Positions 7,795 to 17,651 of a DNA stretch of 64,000 nt are shown one piece after another. Within the stretch, counting starts at the first letter, position 1; every line of letters begins with the position of its first letter. The notes below the pieces were generated by a model. The model worked only from the letters and a program-made list of their open reading frames with translations, did not search any database and had not been told where the DNA came from. Both the position numbers and the translations under genes were made by a program. Origin of the DNA: Ruminococcus turbiniformis (GTDB lineage: Bacteria > Bacillota > Clostridia > Lachnospirales > Lachnospiraceae). Location: contig NZ_JAJEQX010000002.1 of the NCBI RefSeq assembly GCF_020687545.1, forward strand, positions 1-64,000, written 5' to 3'.

Positions 7795-8694
7795 ATGACT
7801 TTGCCATTTATATTGATTATTCCGGCTGTCCTTGCCGTCATCCTTGCGGCAGTACTGACAGCTGAAATACACAGAGAGCTTCACACATTCTGCGTGACCC
7901 GCTATGATGTGAGCTCTGAAAAACTGCCCGACGGTGCTGACGTGAAGATCCTTTTCCTGAGCGATCTTCACGACTGCTGTTACGGGGAAAACAATGACCG
8001 GCTTTTTCAGGCCGTGAAAGAAGAGCACCCTGATCTGATCCTGGTCGGAGGCGATATGCTCGTCGGGAAGAAAGGGTGCGCATATGAAAATGCTCTCGCT
8101 CTTCTTAAACGTCTCCCGTCCGTATGCCCGGTTGTGTACGCAAATGGGAATCATGAGCAGCGCATGAAGGAAGCTCCCGAGATCTATGATTCGTCCTATG
8201 ACGATTACAAATCAGAACTTTTGGACTGCGGAATTACGCTTCTTGAAAACGAAAGCATCCGAATCCCGATGCCGGACGGTACAGTGTTTGCCGTTCACGG
8301 ACTCGAGCTGCCGGTCTCCACGTATCTGAAGTTCCGGAAAGCTCCTGTAAAAAAGAGAGATCTGGAGCGCCGGCTTGGCAGTCCGCAGGCGGATGCGTAT
8401 AATATCCTTCTCGCCCACAATCCGGCTTATATGGATGCCTGCAAAGACTGGGGTGCGGACCTGATTCTGTCCGGGCATCTTCACGGAGGTCTTGTACGGA
8501 TTCCGGGGATCGGCGGAATCATCACACCCCAGGGCTTTCTCTTTCCGAAATACTGCGGAGAGATGCGCCGGGAGGGAAATCAGACAGTGATCGTGAGCAG
8601 GGGACTTGGGTCACACACTCTGAATATCCGTCTGTTTAACGTTCCTGAGGTTGTCTCCATCCGTATCCGCATGAAAACGAAAAAATCATTGTAA
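7795..8694 (+). CDS. Membrane-anchored calcineurin-like metallophosphoesterase
   Basis: A 299-residue protein with one N-terminal membrane helix (residues about 4-24) followed by a calcineurin-like phosphoesterase domain. The dimetal-site motifs are in order: LSDLHD, GGDML, NGNHEQ, and GHLHGGLVRIPG near the C-terminus. This layout resembles the YkuE/YaeI group, some of which cleave UDP-2,3-diacylglucosamine or lipids, but the substrate here is unknown. GAGGAA precedes the ATG. It probably shares the ktr transcript. Confidence 0.82.
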   Translation: MTLPFILIIPAVLAVILAAVLTAEIHRELHTFCVTRYDVSSEKLPDGADVKILFLSDLHDCCYGENNDRLFQAVKEEHPDLILVGGDMLVGKKGCAYENALALLKRLPSVCPVVYANGNHEQRMKEAPEIYDSSYDDYKSELLDCGITLLENESIRIPMPDGTVFAVHGLELPVSTYLKFRKAPVKKRDLERRLGSPQADAYNILLAHNPAYMDACKDWGADLILSGHLHGGLVRIPGIGGIITPQGFLFPKYCGEMRREGNQTVIVSRGLGSHTLNIRLFNVPEVVSIRIRMKTKKSL

Positions 8695-8717
8695 AACGTT
8701 CTGCATTCCCGTATAAT
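8689..8717 (+). promoter_or_regulatory. Promoter of scpA-scpB
   Basis: TTGTAA (8689-8694), a 17-base spacer and a perfect TATAAT (8712-8717). The -35 box overlaps the stop codon of the phosphoesterase gene, which shows that scpA begins a new transcription unit. Confidence 0.75.
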
Positions 8718-8772
8718 GAAATACTGGTACATTCATCCGCCGCTTATACAGGGCAATATCAGAGGAGAGATT

Positions 8773-9531
8773 ATGGGAATTCCTGTGAAACTGGAAGTGT
8801 TTGAAGGTCCGCTCGACCTTCTGCTTCATCTGATTGACAAAAACAAAATAGATATCTATGACATACCGATCGTGGAGATTACAAACCAGTATATGGAATA
8901 CATCCGCCAGATGCAGAGGGAAGACTTAAACGTCATGAGCGAATTTCTCGTCATGGCGGCAACACTTCTCGACATCAAGTGCCGTATGCTCCTTCCGAAG
9001 GAAGTGACAGAAGAAGGCGAGGAGGAAGATCCCAGACAGGAACTCGTAGAACAGCTTCTGCAGTACAAGATGTACAAGTATATGGCATACCAGCTCAGGG
9101 ACCGTGAGACGGATTCGGATATGTTTTTCTACAAAGGGCCGACTGTCCCGGAAGAAGTGCAGGAGTATGTAGAGCCGGTCAATCTCGACCAGCTTCTCGA
9201 CGGGCTGACGCTCACCCGTCTGAACGCGATTTTTCAGGAAGTTATGAAGCGCCAGAACGACAAAATCGATCCTGTGAGAAGTAAATTCGGAAAAATCGAA
9301 AAAGAAGAGGTATCTCTCTCAGAAAAATTCAATTACATACATGTATACATGTCTGCACACCGCACGTTCAGCTTTCGCCAGCTTCTGACAGAGCAGCACA
9401 GCAAGATGCATGTTGTTGTGACGTTCCTTGCCATTCTGGAGATGATGAAGTTAGGGGAAATCCGTGTGAGCCAGGATTACACCTGCGGAGATATCATGAT
9501 TGAAAGGACGGGGGACGCAAATGGAAATTGA
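8773..9531 (+). CDS. scpA: Segregation and condensation protein A
   Basis: A 252-residue kleisin that bridges the SMC heads and binds ScpB in the chromosome condensation complex. The N-terminus VKLEVFEGPLDLLLHLIDKN with IDIYDIPIVEITNQY is diagnostic, and the C-terminal winged helix (FLAILEMMKLGEI) is present. ATG 8773 is chosen over an in-frame ATG at 8716 because AGAGGAGAG lies just upstream and the family starts at this point. The 3' end overlaps scpB by 11 bases. Confidence 0.95.
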   Translation: MGIPVKLEVFEGPLDLLLHLIDKNKIDIYDIPIVEITNQYMEYIRQMQREDLNVMSEFLVMAATLLDIKCRMLLPKEVTEEGEEEDPRQELVEQLLQYKMYKYMAYQLRDRETDSDMFFYKGPTVPEEVQEYVEPVNLDQLLDGLTLTRLNAIFQEVMKRQNDKIDPVRSKFGKIEKEEVSLSEKFNYIHVYMSAHRTFSFRQLLTEQHSKMHVVVTFLAILEMMKLGEIRVSQDYTCGDIMIERTGDANGN

Positions 9532-10090
9532 AAAACTTCAGGCAGCCATCGAGGCAATCCTCTTTACAATGGGCGACTCGGTGGAACTTGAAAAGATTGC
9601 GGCCGCAATCGGGCATGACGAGGCGACCACCCGAAAGATTATTCACAATATGATGGACCGGTATGAGGCGGAAGACCGCGGAATCCGGATCATTGAGCTT
9701 GATAATTCGTTTCAGTTCTGCACGAAAAAAGAAATGTACGAGTACCTGATCCGGGTGGCAAAGCAGCCCCGCAGATATGTGCTCACAGACGTGCTTCTTG
9801 AAACATTATCCATCATCGCATACCGCCAGCCTGTCACCAAGCTGGAGATCGAGAAGATCCGCGGAGTCAAGTCAGACCATGCGGTGAACAAACTTGTGGA
9901 GTACGGGCTTGTGGAAGAGGCAGGAAGGCTGGACGCGCCCGGACGTCCCATTCTGTTTGGAACGACAGAAGAGTTTCTCCGCCGTTTCAGCGTTCATTCT
10001 ATTGATGAACTTCCGGTGCTGAATGAGGAACAGATCGAACATTTCAAAGAGGAAGCGGAAGACGAAGCTCAGCTGAAGCTTGATATCTGA
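9521..10090 (+). CDS. scpB: Segregation and condensation protein B
   Basis: A 189-residue protein of two winged-helix domains that dimerises and binds ScpA. EKLQAAIEAILFTMGDSVEL at the start, VLTDVLLETLSIIAYRQPVT in the middle and KIRGVKSDHAVNKLVEYGL are family signatures. The start lies inside scpA, so the two proteins are probably translationally coupled to keep their ratio fixed. Confidence 0.95.
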   Translation: MEIEKLQAAIEAILFTMGDSVELEKIAAAIGHDEATTRKIIHNMMDRYEAEDRGIRIIELDNSFQFCTKKEMYEYLIRVAKQPRRYVLTDVLLETLSIIAYRQPVTKLEIEKIRGVKSDHAVNKLVEYGLVEEAGRLDAPGRPILFGTTEEFLRRFSVHSIDELPVLNEEQIEHFKEEAEDEAQLKLDI

Positions 10091-10192
10091 CAGATTTCTG
10101 ATCTCCGGCAGATTTATCCGGCAGACTTGTTCTTTCCGCGGCTTCTGCTGCATATAATCTGACTGAGATCATTCGCGGAGGAGTCTTTCGCC

Positions 10193-11449
10193 GTGAAAAA
10201 AATCGGATTCGTGAAAAAAATGTTCATTTTCTTTCTGACGGCCACAGTTCTTTCTCAGACGACACCGTGTTTCGTATGCGCGCAGGAGTCGGAAGAGACA
10301 GGATCTGAAGAAATCAGGCCGTCAGAACTATACGCCCGCTTTGCTGTCCTTATGGACGCAGGGACAGGGCGTGTTTTATTTTCAAAGAGCGGACAGAAAC
10401 CGGCCCCCATGGCAAGCACAACAAAGATAATGACCTGCATTCTCGCCCTTGAAAATACAGATCCGGCCGAGGAGGTAACTGTCAGTCAGGAAGCCTCCTC
10501 TCAGCCGGAAGTCAGACTCGGGATGCAGCCGGGACAGACATTTATTCTGGAGGATCTTCTTTACTCGCTTATGCTGGAGTCACATAATGACACAGCTGTG
10601 TCCATAGCAGAACATATATCCGGAAGCGTCGGTGCCTTTCAGGATCTGATGAACGTAAAGGCGGAAGAGATCGGATGCCGTGACACGTATTTCATCACGC
10701 CGAACGGGCTCGACGCGCAGGATGAAAACGGGATTCACCACACGACAGCGGAAGATCTGGCCCTTATCATGCGCTACTGCATCACAGAATCTCCGGCAAA
10801 GGAAGAATTTCTTGCGATCACCCGGACAGAATCCCACACATTTTCTGACTGTCAGGGAACCAGTACATATTCCTGCACAAACCACAACGCGTTTCTCAGC
10901 ATGATGGAAGGCGCTCTGACGGGAAAAACCGGATTTACAAACAATGCCGGCTACTGCTACGTGGGCGCGCTTGAAAGCGAAGGCCGTACCTTTATCGTCG
11001 CCCTTCTGGCCTGCGGCTGGCCAAACAACAAAGGTTACAAGTGGTCAGATACGAGAACACTTATGACTTACGCCATGAATAACTGGCACTACGAAGAGAT
11101 CACTCCCGGGCAGACAGAAACAGCGGCAGAAGAGGAAGCCGTATACGTGACAGACGGTTACACCGGAGGATACCCGTCAGCCTTCCCGGTAAAGATCAAA
11201 GTCACCGCGGCGGGAGAAACTGAGAAAATCCTGAAAAAGAACGGGGAAGAACTGCGGATGAAACTCGCTCTTGATCAGAGTGTGGCTGCTCCCGTTCACA
11301 GAGGAGACCAGCTTGGAGTCTGTACGTGGACGCTTGACGGAACAGAAGTTGCCTCATATCCGCTTCTGGCAGAACAAGATGTGAGCACAAGGACCTTTGC
11401 TGTATGCATGAATTATGTGATATTAAAATACATCAATCAAAATGATTAA
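10193..11449 (+). CDS. dacF: Second D-alanyl-D-alanine carboxypeptidase (DacF-like)
   Basis: A 418-residue exported S11 peptidase, start GTG with GCGGAGGAG upstream. A signal peptide (FVKKMFIFFLTATVL...) is followed by the catalytic domain with STTK (Ser nucleophile), SHND (SxN motif) and KTGF. The C-terminal part (about residues 300-400) is the beta-rich PBP5_C domain. It follows scpAB as dacF does in many Bacillota. The short second-motif variant SHND rather than SxNG is common in sporulation paralogues. A TATAAT at 10153-10158 could serve as its -10, but the -35 is poor. Confidence 0.9.
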   Translation: MKKIGFVKKMFIFFLTATVLSQTTPCFVCAQESEETGSEEIRPSELYARFAVLMDAGTGRVLFSKSGQKPAPMASTTKIMTCILALENTDPAEEVTVSQEASSQPEVRLGMQPGQTFILEDLLYSLMLESHNDTAVSIAEHISGSVGAFQDLMNVKAEEIGCRDTYFITPNGLDAQDENGIHHTTAEDLALIMRYCITESPAKEEFLAITRTESHTFSDCQGTSTYSCTNHNAFLSMMEGALTGKTGFTNNAGYCYVGALESEGRTFIVALLACGWPNNKGYKWSDTRTLMTYAMNNWHYEEITPGQTETAAEEEAVYVTDGYTGGYPSAFPVKIKVTAAGETEKILKKNGEELRMKLALDQSVAAPVHRGDQLGVCTWTLDGTEVASYPLLAEQDVSTRTFAVCMNYVILKYINQND

Positions 11450-11542
11450 TTTTGCCACTGGAATATCGCACAATCCTGTGTTAGTATATGTGAGAATAAA
11501 AAAAAGCAATGAAATTGATTAAATATAAGGAGATGTGCGAAA

Positions 11543-13531
11543 ATGGAAAATTACAGAAAATACGAACGGACATATTTTATGCCGCCGGAGCCATGCTATG
11601 ACTGGGTGAAAAAGGATTATATTGACAAGGCGCCGGGGTGGTGCAGCGTGGACTTGAGAGACGGAAACCAGGCTCTGATCGAACCTATGAGTCTGGATGA
11701 GAAACTGGAGTTTTTCCAGCTTCTCGTCGATGTAGGATTCAAAGTCATCGAGGTCGGTTTCCCGGCCGCTTCTGAGACGGAGTACCAGTTTCTGAGGACG
11801 CTGATCGAGCAGAACATGATCCCGGACGATGTCACGATCCAGGTGCTGACTCAGGCAAGAGAACATATTATAAAGAGGACATTTGAAGCAGTAAAAGGAG
11901 CGCCGCATGCGATTATACATGTATACAATTCCACATCTGTCGCTCAGAGAGAACAGGTATTCCGCAAAAACAAGGAAGAAATCAAGAAGATTGCGACAGA
12001 CGGAGCAAAACTTTTAAAAGAGCTTGCGGATCAGACGGACGGAAACTTTACGTTCGAATACAGTCCGGAGAGTTTCCAGGGAACCGAAGTAGACTACGCG
12101 CTGGAAGTGTGCAACGCAGTGCTTGATATCTGGAAACCCACGAAGAAGAACAAGGCGATCATCAATCTTCCGACGACGGTGGAAAACGCAATGCCGCATG
12201 TATTCGCGAGCCAGGTGGAATATTTCAACAAACATCTGATCCACCGCGACAGCGTCATCCTCTCCCTTCATCCGCACAACGACCGCGGCTCCGGTGTCAG
12301 CGACGCAGAGCTCGGTATCCTTGCAGGTGCGGACCGGATCGAGGGAACCCTCTTCGGCAACGGCGAGAGAACAGGAAATGTCGATATCATCACACTGGCC
12401 ATGAACATGTTTTCCCAGGGAGTGGATCCGATGCTCGACTTCTCCAATATGAGCGATATCGTGGAAATATATGAAAGAGTGACCAGGATGAAAGTTTCTC
12501 CGCGCCAGCCATATGCAGGAGAACTTGTCTTTACCGCATTTTCCGGCTCCCATCAGGATGCCATCGCAAAGGGAATGTCCTGGAGGGAGGAGCACAATCC
12601 GGACAAATGGACTGTGCCGTACCTTCCCATCGATCCCCAGGATGTGGGACGCAGATACGATTCCGATGTTATCCGGATCAACAGCCAGTCCGGAAAGGGC
12701 GGCGTAAATTACATCTTAAAGCAGAGCTTTGGCATCAGTCTGCCGGAAAAGATGAAAGAAGAGGTCGGATACCTTGTAAAAGACGTCTCGGACAAAGCGC
12801 ACAGGGAGCTGAATCCGGACTGGGTATTTCATATTTTCGAGGACAATTATATCAATGCCAAGCCGATATTTACCGCGGATGAGTGCCATTTCAAACAGGA
12901 AGACGGCATTATCGCCGAGGCGACGATCCATCACAACGGAAACGCGCTTAAGATCATGGGCGTCGGCAACGGACGTCTCGACGCCGTGAGCAATGCCATC
13001 AAACACTACTTTGACGTCAGCTATGAGCTTGCATTTTACGAGGAACATTCACTGACAAGAGGATCTTCTTCCAGAGCGGTGGCGTATGTGGGTGTTGTCT
13101 GCAATAAAAAACGCTACTGGGGTGTCGGCATTGACGCCGATATTATCAAAGCTTCCATTGAAGCTCTTGTTGTCGCGGTAAACAAAATACCTGAGATCGC
13201 AAATTCCGAAGGCGGAAAGGATGAGCGCCTTCTGGAGATCACCAACTACATTTACGCAAATTATAAGGATATCACACTGGATGATCTCTCAGAAAAATTC
13301 TTTCTGTCCAAACCGTATCTCTCCAAATATATTAAGGAAAAGTCGGGCATGACATTCGGCGATATACTGAAGAAGGTGCGTATGAAAAAGGCGCGGGCCA
13401 TGTTAAAGAGCAGCAGTGCGACGGTTGAAAGCATTGCAGAGTCTGTCGGATACCAGAATGTGGAACATTTCAACCGGGTATTCAAGAAAATGTACAATAT
13501 CACCCCCGTACAGTACCGAAACCGGAAATAA
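11543..13531 (+). CDS. leuA: 2-isopropylmalate synthase fused to a C-terminal AraC-type DNA-binding domain
   Basis: Residues about 1-400 are a class II (long-form) 2-isopropylmalate synthase: [13 protein letters not shown] (metal Asp, catalytic Arg), HPHNDRG and GNGERTGN. Residues about 430-550 match the LeuA regulatory domain that binds leucine (ending [16 protein letters not shown]). An AraC/XylS domain follows at about 560-662 (13220-13531): two HTHs, [21 protein letters not shown] and [20 protein letters not shown]. The enzyme condenses acetyl-CoA with 2-ketoisovalerate in the first step of leucine synthesis. Ordinary enzymes of this form end near residue 560. The frame is continuous, with AAGGAG upstream. 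A short IR, CACA-N4-TGTG, lies at 11469-11480 in the leader. No other leu genes are adjacent. Whether it binds DNA is inference. Confidence 0.9.
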   Translation: MENYRKYERTYFMPPEPCYDWVKKDYIDKAPGWCSVDLRDGNQALIEPMSLDEKLEFFQLLVDVGFKVIEVGFPAASETEYQFLRTLIEQNMIPDDVTIQVLTQAREHIIKRTFEAVKGAPHAIIHVYNSTSVAQREQVFRKNKEEIKKIATDGAKLLKELADQTDGNFTFEYSPESFQGTEVDYALEVCNAVLDIWKPTKKNKAIINLPTTVENAMPHVFASQVEYFNKHLIHRDSVILSLHPHNDRGSGVSDAELGILAGADRIEGTLFGNGERTGNVDIITLAMNMFSQGVDPMLDFSNMSDIVEIYERVTRMKVSPRQPYAGELVFTAFSGSHQDAIAKGMSWREEHNPDKWTVPYLPIDPQDVGRRYDSDVIRINSQSGKGGVNYILKQSFGISLPEKMKEEVGYLVKDVSDKAHRELNPDWVFHIFEDNYINAKPIFTADECHFKQEDGIIAEATIHHNGNALKIMGVGNGRLDAVSNAIKHYFDVSYELAFYEEHSLTRGSSSRAVAYVGVVCNKKRYWGVGIDADIIKASIEALVVAVNKIPEIANSEGGKDERLLEITNYIYANYKDITLDDLSEKFFLSKPYLSKYIKEKSGMTFGDILKKVRMKKARAMLKSSSATVESIAESVGYQNVEHFNRVFKKMYNITPVQYRNRK

Positions 13532-13569
13532 AGACAAGAACATAAACTGTAAATGAAAAAGTGATGAAA

Positions 13570-13615
13570 AGCAAAAACAGCCGCCGGAATTTCAAAACCG
13601 CCGGCTGTTTTTGCT
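13570..13615 (+). terminator. Strong hairpin terminator after leuA-araC
   Basis: AGCAAAAACAGCC at 13570-13582 pairs with GGCTGTTTTTGCT at 13603-13615, with further inner G-C pairs around a loop near AATTTCAAAA. The A-run on the left and T-run on the right make it usable in both directions. Confidence 0.85.
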
Positions 13616-13740
13616 CTGGCAGGCCCCGGAAGTCGGGAACCCGCCCGGGACCGTGGCGGCGGTTCCAATCACGAATGTGCCTTCTGACGGATAACGGGAA
13701 AGAAAATGTGAAAAAATTGTCAGATATGATGAATTTTGAA

Positions 13741-13769
13741 TTGAAATTCGCTTTCCGCTGTTATATACT
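13741..13769 (+). promoter_or_regulatory. Promoter of the carboxyltransferase/decarboxylase operon
   Basis: TTGAAA (13741-13746), 17 bases and TATACT (13764-13769), near-consensus. The leader to the first start codon is about 50 bases and ends with ATGGAGGG as the ribosome site. Confidence 0.75.
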
Positions 13770-13828
13770 AGAATAGGCAGAAATTATGGTTTATTTAAAC
13801 AAATTTTTTCAATATGGAGGGCTAGAAT

Positions 13829-15268
13829 ATGAGCTACAATGCAACAGGAAACTCAGCAAGCAGACGTATTGCCACTTTGCTTGATGAGGGCAGCTTTGTT
13901 GAAATCGGCGGTGCTGTTACTGCAAGAAGCACTGATTTCAACCTGCAGGACAAAGAGACTCCTTCCGATGGTGTCATCACCGGATACGGAGTAATCGACG
14001 GCAACCTCGTGTATGTGTACAGCCAGGATGCATCAGTTCTTGGCGGCGCAATGGGCGAGATGCACGCGAAAAAAATTGCCGGTATTTATGACATGGCGAT
14101 GAAAATGGGCGCGCCGGTAGTCGGACTGATCGACTGTGCCGGATTAAGACTTCAGGAGGCCACAGACGCTCTTGAAGCATTCGGAAGCCTCTATTACAAG
14201 CAGACCATGGCTTCCGGAGTTGTACCGCAGATTGCTGCGATCTTTGGCATGTGCGGAGGCGGGCTTGCAGTAGTTCCGGGACTGGCCGACTTTACTTTCA
14301 TGGAGGAGAAGGAAGGAAAACTCTTTGTAAATTCTCCGAACGCACTGGAGGGAAACGAGATCTCCAGATGCGATACTTCAAGCGCGCAGTATCAGAGCGC
14401 GACAGCAGGACTTGTAGACGGAACCGGCTCTGAGGAGGAGATTCTCGGACAGATCCGTTCTCTGATCTGCATGATTCCGGCAAATTATGAAGATGATCTC
14501 TCCTATGAAGAGTGTACAGACGATCTCAACCGCGCATGTGCTGATATCGCGAATGCTGTCGGAGATACATCCATTGTTATTTCTCAGATTGCAGACGATC
14601 AGATCTTCATGGAAATGAAGAAAGACTACGCAAAAGAGATGGTGACAGGGTTCATCCGCTTAAACGGCATGACAGTAGGCGCTGTCGCAAACCGTACGGT
14701 GATCTACGGCGAGGACGGCTCTGAGGAAGCATCCTTTGACTGTGCGCTGACAGTAGACGGATGCAAGAAAGCCATCGATTTTGTAAACTTCTGTGATGCC
14801 TTCTCCATTCCGGTCCTCACATTCACAAACGTGGCAGGCTTTGCTGCGACTGTTGAGTCTGAGAAGAATATGGCAAGGGCAGTTGCAAGAATGACTTATA
14901 CCTTTGCAAACGCAACGGTTCCGAAAGTAAATGTTATCATCGGAAAGGCTTACGGAAGCGCTTATGTTGCGATGAACAGCAAATCCATCGGAGCGGACAT
15001 GGTATACGCATGGCCGGATGCGCAGATCGGCATGATGGATGCGGATCTTGCGGCTAAGATCATGTATGCTGACGCGGATGCTTCCACTCTGAAAGAGAAA
15101 GCGGCGCAGTACAGAGAGCTCCAGTCCAGCCCACAGTCAGCGGCGGGAAGAGGGTATGTAGATGCCATCATCGAGCCGGCGGACACAAGGAAATATGTGA
15201 TCGGAGCATTTGAGATGCTGTTCACAAAGAGAGAGAACCTGCCGGACAAAAAACACGGTACGGTTTAG
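13829..15268 (+). CDS. Acyl-CoA carboxyltransferase subunit (MmdA / transcarboxylase 12S-like)
   Basis: A 479-residue crotonase-fold carboxyltransferase. The two oxyanion-hole regions are visible: FGMCGGGLAVVPGLADF in the N-terminal half and GKAYGSAYVAMNSK in the C-terminal half. Family members move CO2 between biotin and an acyl-CoA (methylmalonyl-, malonyl- or glutaconyl-CoA). The protein is a little shorter than typical MmdA/12S (about 510-520). The acyl-CoA used cannot be told from sequence. It heads an operon that also contains a biotin carrier, the membrane pump subunits and an OadA-like enzyme, so it probably feeds carboxybiotin to, or takes it from, the same carrier. Confidence 0.85.
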   Translation: MSYNATGNSASRRIATLLDEGSFVEIGGAVTARSTDFNLQDKETPSDGVITGYGVIDGNLVYVYSQDASVLGGAMGEMHAKKIAGIYDMAMKMGAPVVGLIDCAGLRLQEATDALEAFGSLYYKQTMASGVVPQIAAIFGMCGGGLAVVPGLADFTFMEEKEGKLFVNSPNALEGNEISRCDTSSAQYQSATAGLVDGTGSEEEILGQIRSLICMIPANYEDDLSYEECTDDLNRACADIANAVGDTSIVISQIADDQIFMEMKKDYAKEMVTGFIRLNGMTVGAVANRTVIYGEDGSEEASFDCALTVDGCKKAIDFVNFCDAFSIPVLTFTNVAGFAATVESEKNMARAVARMTYTFANATVPKVNVIIGKAYGSAYVAMNSKSIGADMVYAWPDAQIGMMDADLAAKIMYADADASTLKEKAAQYRELQSSPQSAAGRGYVDAIIEPADTRKYVIGAFEMLFTKRENLPDKKHGTV

Positions 15269-15282
15269 TGAGGTGAGGCGAA

Positions 15283-16062
15283 GTGAAGAAAAAAATCAGT
15301 TTAGCAGGGCTTGCTCTCGTCCTCGTCCTTGGAGTAACGGGATGCAGCAGCACGTCCACGACAGAATATAATCAGGAAGAGCTTGAGCAGTACGCCGATT
15401 TTATCGTCACGAATTTCAGCTCGATGTCAGATGAAGATCTGGCAGCATTTTCTGAGATGTCGGATCTTGAACTTGATCTGACGCTCCTCAACGCAGGCGT
15501 TCCGGTCAGCGGAGAGAATTTCCTTGCCATGATCAACGCATGGCAGGCAGGGGAGGATGAGTGCGGAGCTTTCGTGGGAATAACCGGTGAGTACACCGCC
15601 GAAACGACAAACGACGGCGTAACGCTTACAGCTGACGCAGAGTATGAAGACCGCAGCGCTTCCATTCAGTTCGCATTTGATGATGAGCTGAACATGGACA
15701 GCATCACAGTCAGTGCTGAGTATTCCATCGGCGAGATTCTCCAGAAGGCCGGCCTGAATACGATTCTCGGCATGGGTACTGTATTTGTGGTCCTGATCTT
15801 CCTTTCATTTGTAATCTCTCTGCTGAAGTTCCTTCCGGCACTTGAGAAGAAGTTCCGGAAAGCTCCGGCAGCTGAAAAGGCAGCTCCGGAATCAGCTTCC
15901 GCACCTGCTCCGGCACCTGCGGCGGCAGAAGCAGCAGATGAAACGGATGACAGTGAGCTTGTTGCGGTAATCGCTGCTGCGGTTGCGGCATCAGAGGGAA
16001 CGTCCACAGATGGATTTGTTGTAAGATCAATCAGAAGAAGAAAATCGAATAAATGGAATTAA
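15283..16062 (+). CDS. OadG-type decarboxylase subunit with N-terminal lipoprotein domain
   Basis: A 259-residue protein with three parts. Residues 1-21 are a lipoprotein signal (MKKKISLAGL... LGVTGC, lipidated Cys 21). Residues about 22-150 form an acidic extracytoplasmic domain, possibly DUF3887-like. After a membrane helix (about 155-182) comes an Ala/Pro-rich cytosolic linker and the conserved OadG ending ELVAVIAAAVAASEG then FVVRSIRRRKSNKWN. OadG subunits hold the soluble carboxyltransferase on the membrane pump and are usually only 80-120 residues. The extra outside domain is unusual. The start is GTG with GAGGTGAGG upstream. Confidence 0.8.
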   Translation: MKKKISLAGLALVLVLGVTGCSSTSTTEYNQEELEQYADFIVTNFSSMSDEDLAAFSEMSDLELDLTLLNAGVPVSGENFLAMINAWQAGEDECGAFVGITGEYTAETTNDGVTLTADAEYEDRSASIQFAFDDELNMDSITVSAEYSIGEILQKAGLNTILGMGTVFVVLIFLSFVISLLKFLPALEKKFRKAPAAEKAAPESASAPAPAPAAAEAADETDDSELVAVIAAAVAASEGTSTDGFVVRSIRRRKSNKWN

Positions 16063-16084
16063 TCATAATCAGGAGGATTCGAAA

Positions 16085-16459
16085 ATGAAAAATTATACCA
16101 TCACAGTGAACGGTAATGTATATGATGTAACAGTAGAAGAAAACGGCGCCGGTGCGGCTCCGGCACCTGCAGCAGCTCCGAAGGCTGCACCAAAGGCAGC
16201 TCCCAAGGCGGCTCCCGCAGCAGCACCGAAAGCAGCAGGCGCAGGAAGTATCCAGGTAAAGGCTGGCGCTGCTGGAAAAGTATACCAGATTCCGACAAAG
16301 GTCGGACAGAGCGTTCAGGCCGGTGACGCTGTCGTTATCATTGAAGCAATGAAGATGGAGATCCCGGTTGTTGCCCCGGAAGCGGGAACCATTGCCAGCA
16401 TTGATGTAGCAGTCGGCGACGCAATTGAGGCAGGAGCAGTACTGGCTACATTAAACTAG
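16085..16459 (+). CDS. Biotin carboxyl carrier protein
   Basis: A 124-residue carrier. After a short N-terminal strand region comes an Ala/Pro/Lys repeat linker (PKAAPKAAPKAAP), then the biotinyl domain from about residue 55. Biotin is attached to Lys 90 in the EAMKMEIP motif. The flexible linker lets the biotin swing between the cytosolic carboxyltransferases and the membrane decarboxylase subunit. It stands alone here because the downstream OadA-like protein lacks its own biotin domain. Confidence 0.95.
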   Translation: MKNYTITVNGNVYDVTVEENGAGAAPAPAAAPKAAPKAAPKAAPAAAPKAAGAGSIQVKAGAAGKVYQIPTKVGQSVQAGDAVVIIEAMKMEIPVVAPEAGTIASIDVAVGDAIEAGAVLATLN

Positions 16460-16481
16460 TTACCACCAGGAGGTTTGACAA

Positions 16482-17633
16482 ATGGAATATATTTCAACTA
16501 CACTGGGGAATCTTGTTGAGCAGACCGCTTTCATGAATCTGACTGTCGGAAACCTGGTCATGATCGGTGTTGCCTGCATCTTTCTCTATCTGGCAATCAG
16601 ACACGGCTTTGAGCCGCTGCTGCTTGTCCCGATCGCCTTCGGTATGCTGCTCGTGAATATCTATCCGGATATCATGATCTCCCCCGAAGAAGCGTCCAAC
16701 GGAACGGGCGGACTTTTGTATTATTTCTATGTACTTGATGAATGGTCGATTCTGCCGTCCCTGATCTTCCTTGGAGTCGGTGCGATGACAGACTTCGGAC
16801 CGCTGATCGCGAACCCGAAGAGTTTCCTTCTCGGTGCTGCCGCTCAGTTTGGTATTTTTGCCGCTTATCTGGGCGCCATGGCAATGGGGTTCTCCGACAG
16901 AGCCGCGGCTGCCATCTCCATTATCGGCGGGGCTGACGGACCGACTTCCATCTTCCTTGCAGGAAAACTGGAACAGACGGCAATTCTCGGACCGATCGCT
17001 GTGGCTGCGTACTCGTACATGTCCCTTGTACCGATTATCCAGCCCCCGATCATGAAGCTTCTGACAACTGAGAAAGAACGTAAGATCAAAATGGAGCAGC
17101 TTCGTCCGGTATCCAAGCTGGAGAAAATCCTCTTCCCGATCATCATCACTATCGTTGTATGTGTGATCCTTCCTACAACAGCTCCGCTGGTAGGTATGCT
17201 TATGCTTGGTAACCTGTTCAAAGAGTCCGGTGTCGTAAGACAGCTGACAGATACAGCCGGAAACGCGCTGATGTATATCGTTGTTATCCTGCTGGGTACT
17301 TCCGTAGGTGCTACGACAAGTGCCGAGGCCTTCCTTAACATGGATACAATCAAGATCGTTATCCTCGGTCTGATTGCGTTCGCATTCGGTACAGCAGCAG
17401 GCGTCCTGTTCGGAAAACTGATGTGCTGGGCATCAAAAGGCAAGGTAAATCCGCTGATCGGTTCCGCCGGTGTGTCTGCCGTTCCTATGGCGGCACGTGT
17501 TTCTCAGAAAGTCGGATCTGAAGCTGACCCGACCAACTTCCTGCTGATGCACGCGATGGGACCAAACGTGGCAGGTGTTATCGGTACGGCTGTCGCAGCC
17601 GGAACGTTTATGGCTATCTTTGGCGTTAAGTAG
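16482..17633 (+). CDS. oadB: Sodium-pumping decarboxylase beta subunit
   Basis: A 383-residue integral membrane protein of the OadB/MmdB/GcdB family, with about nine to eleven hydrophobic segments. The signature [15 protein letters not shown] (near residue 150) carries the Asp that is central to Na+ and proton handling, and the C-terminal [16 protein letters not shown] and [19 protein letters not shown] motifs are conserved. It decarboxylates carboxybiotin and uses the energy to export Na+. It is separated from the carrier gene by 22 bases with an AGGAGG site. Confidence 0.95.
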   Translation: MEYISTTLGNLVEQTAFMNLTVGNLVMIGVACIFLYLAIRHGFEPLLLVPIAFGMLLVNIYPDIMISPEEASNGTGGLLYYFYVLDEWSILPSLIFLGVGAMTDFGPLIANPKSFLLGAAAQFGIFAAYLGAMAMGFSDRAAAAISIIGGADGPTSIFLAGKLEQTAILGPIAVAAYSYMSLVPIIQPPIMKLLTTEKERKIKMEQLRPVSKLEKILFPIIITIVVCVILPTTAPLVGMLMLGNLFKESGVVRQLTDTAGNALMYIVVILLGTSVGATTSAEAFLNMDTIKIVILGLIAFAFGTAAGVLFGKLMCWASKGKVNPLIGSAGVSAVPMAARVSQKVGSEADPTNFLLMHAMGPNVAGVIGTAVAAGTFMAIFGVK

Positions 17634-17651
17634 TAAATGGAGGACAAATCA

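Noticed and set aside
11452-11487. Possible leuA promoter TTGCCA ... TAGTAT
   Set aside because: The spacing is about 24 bases, too long for a normal promoter, and no better pair was found.
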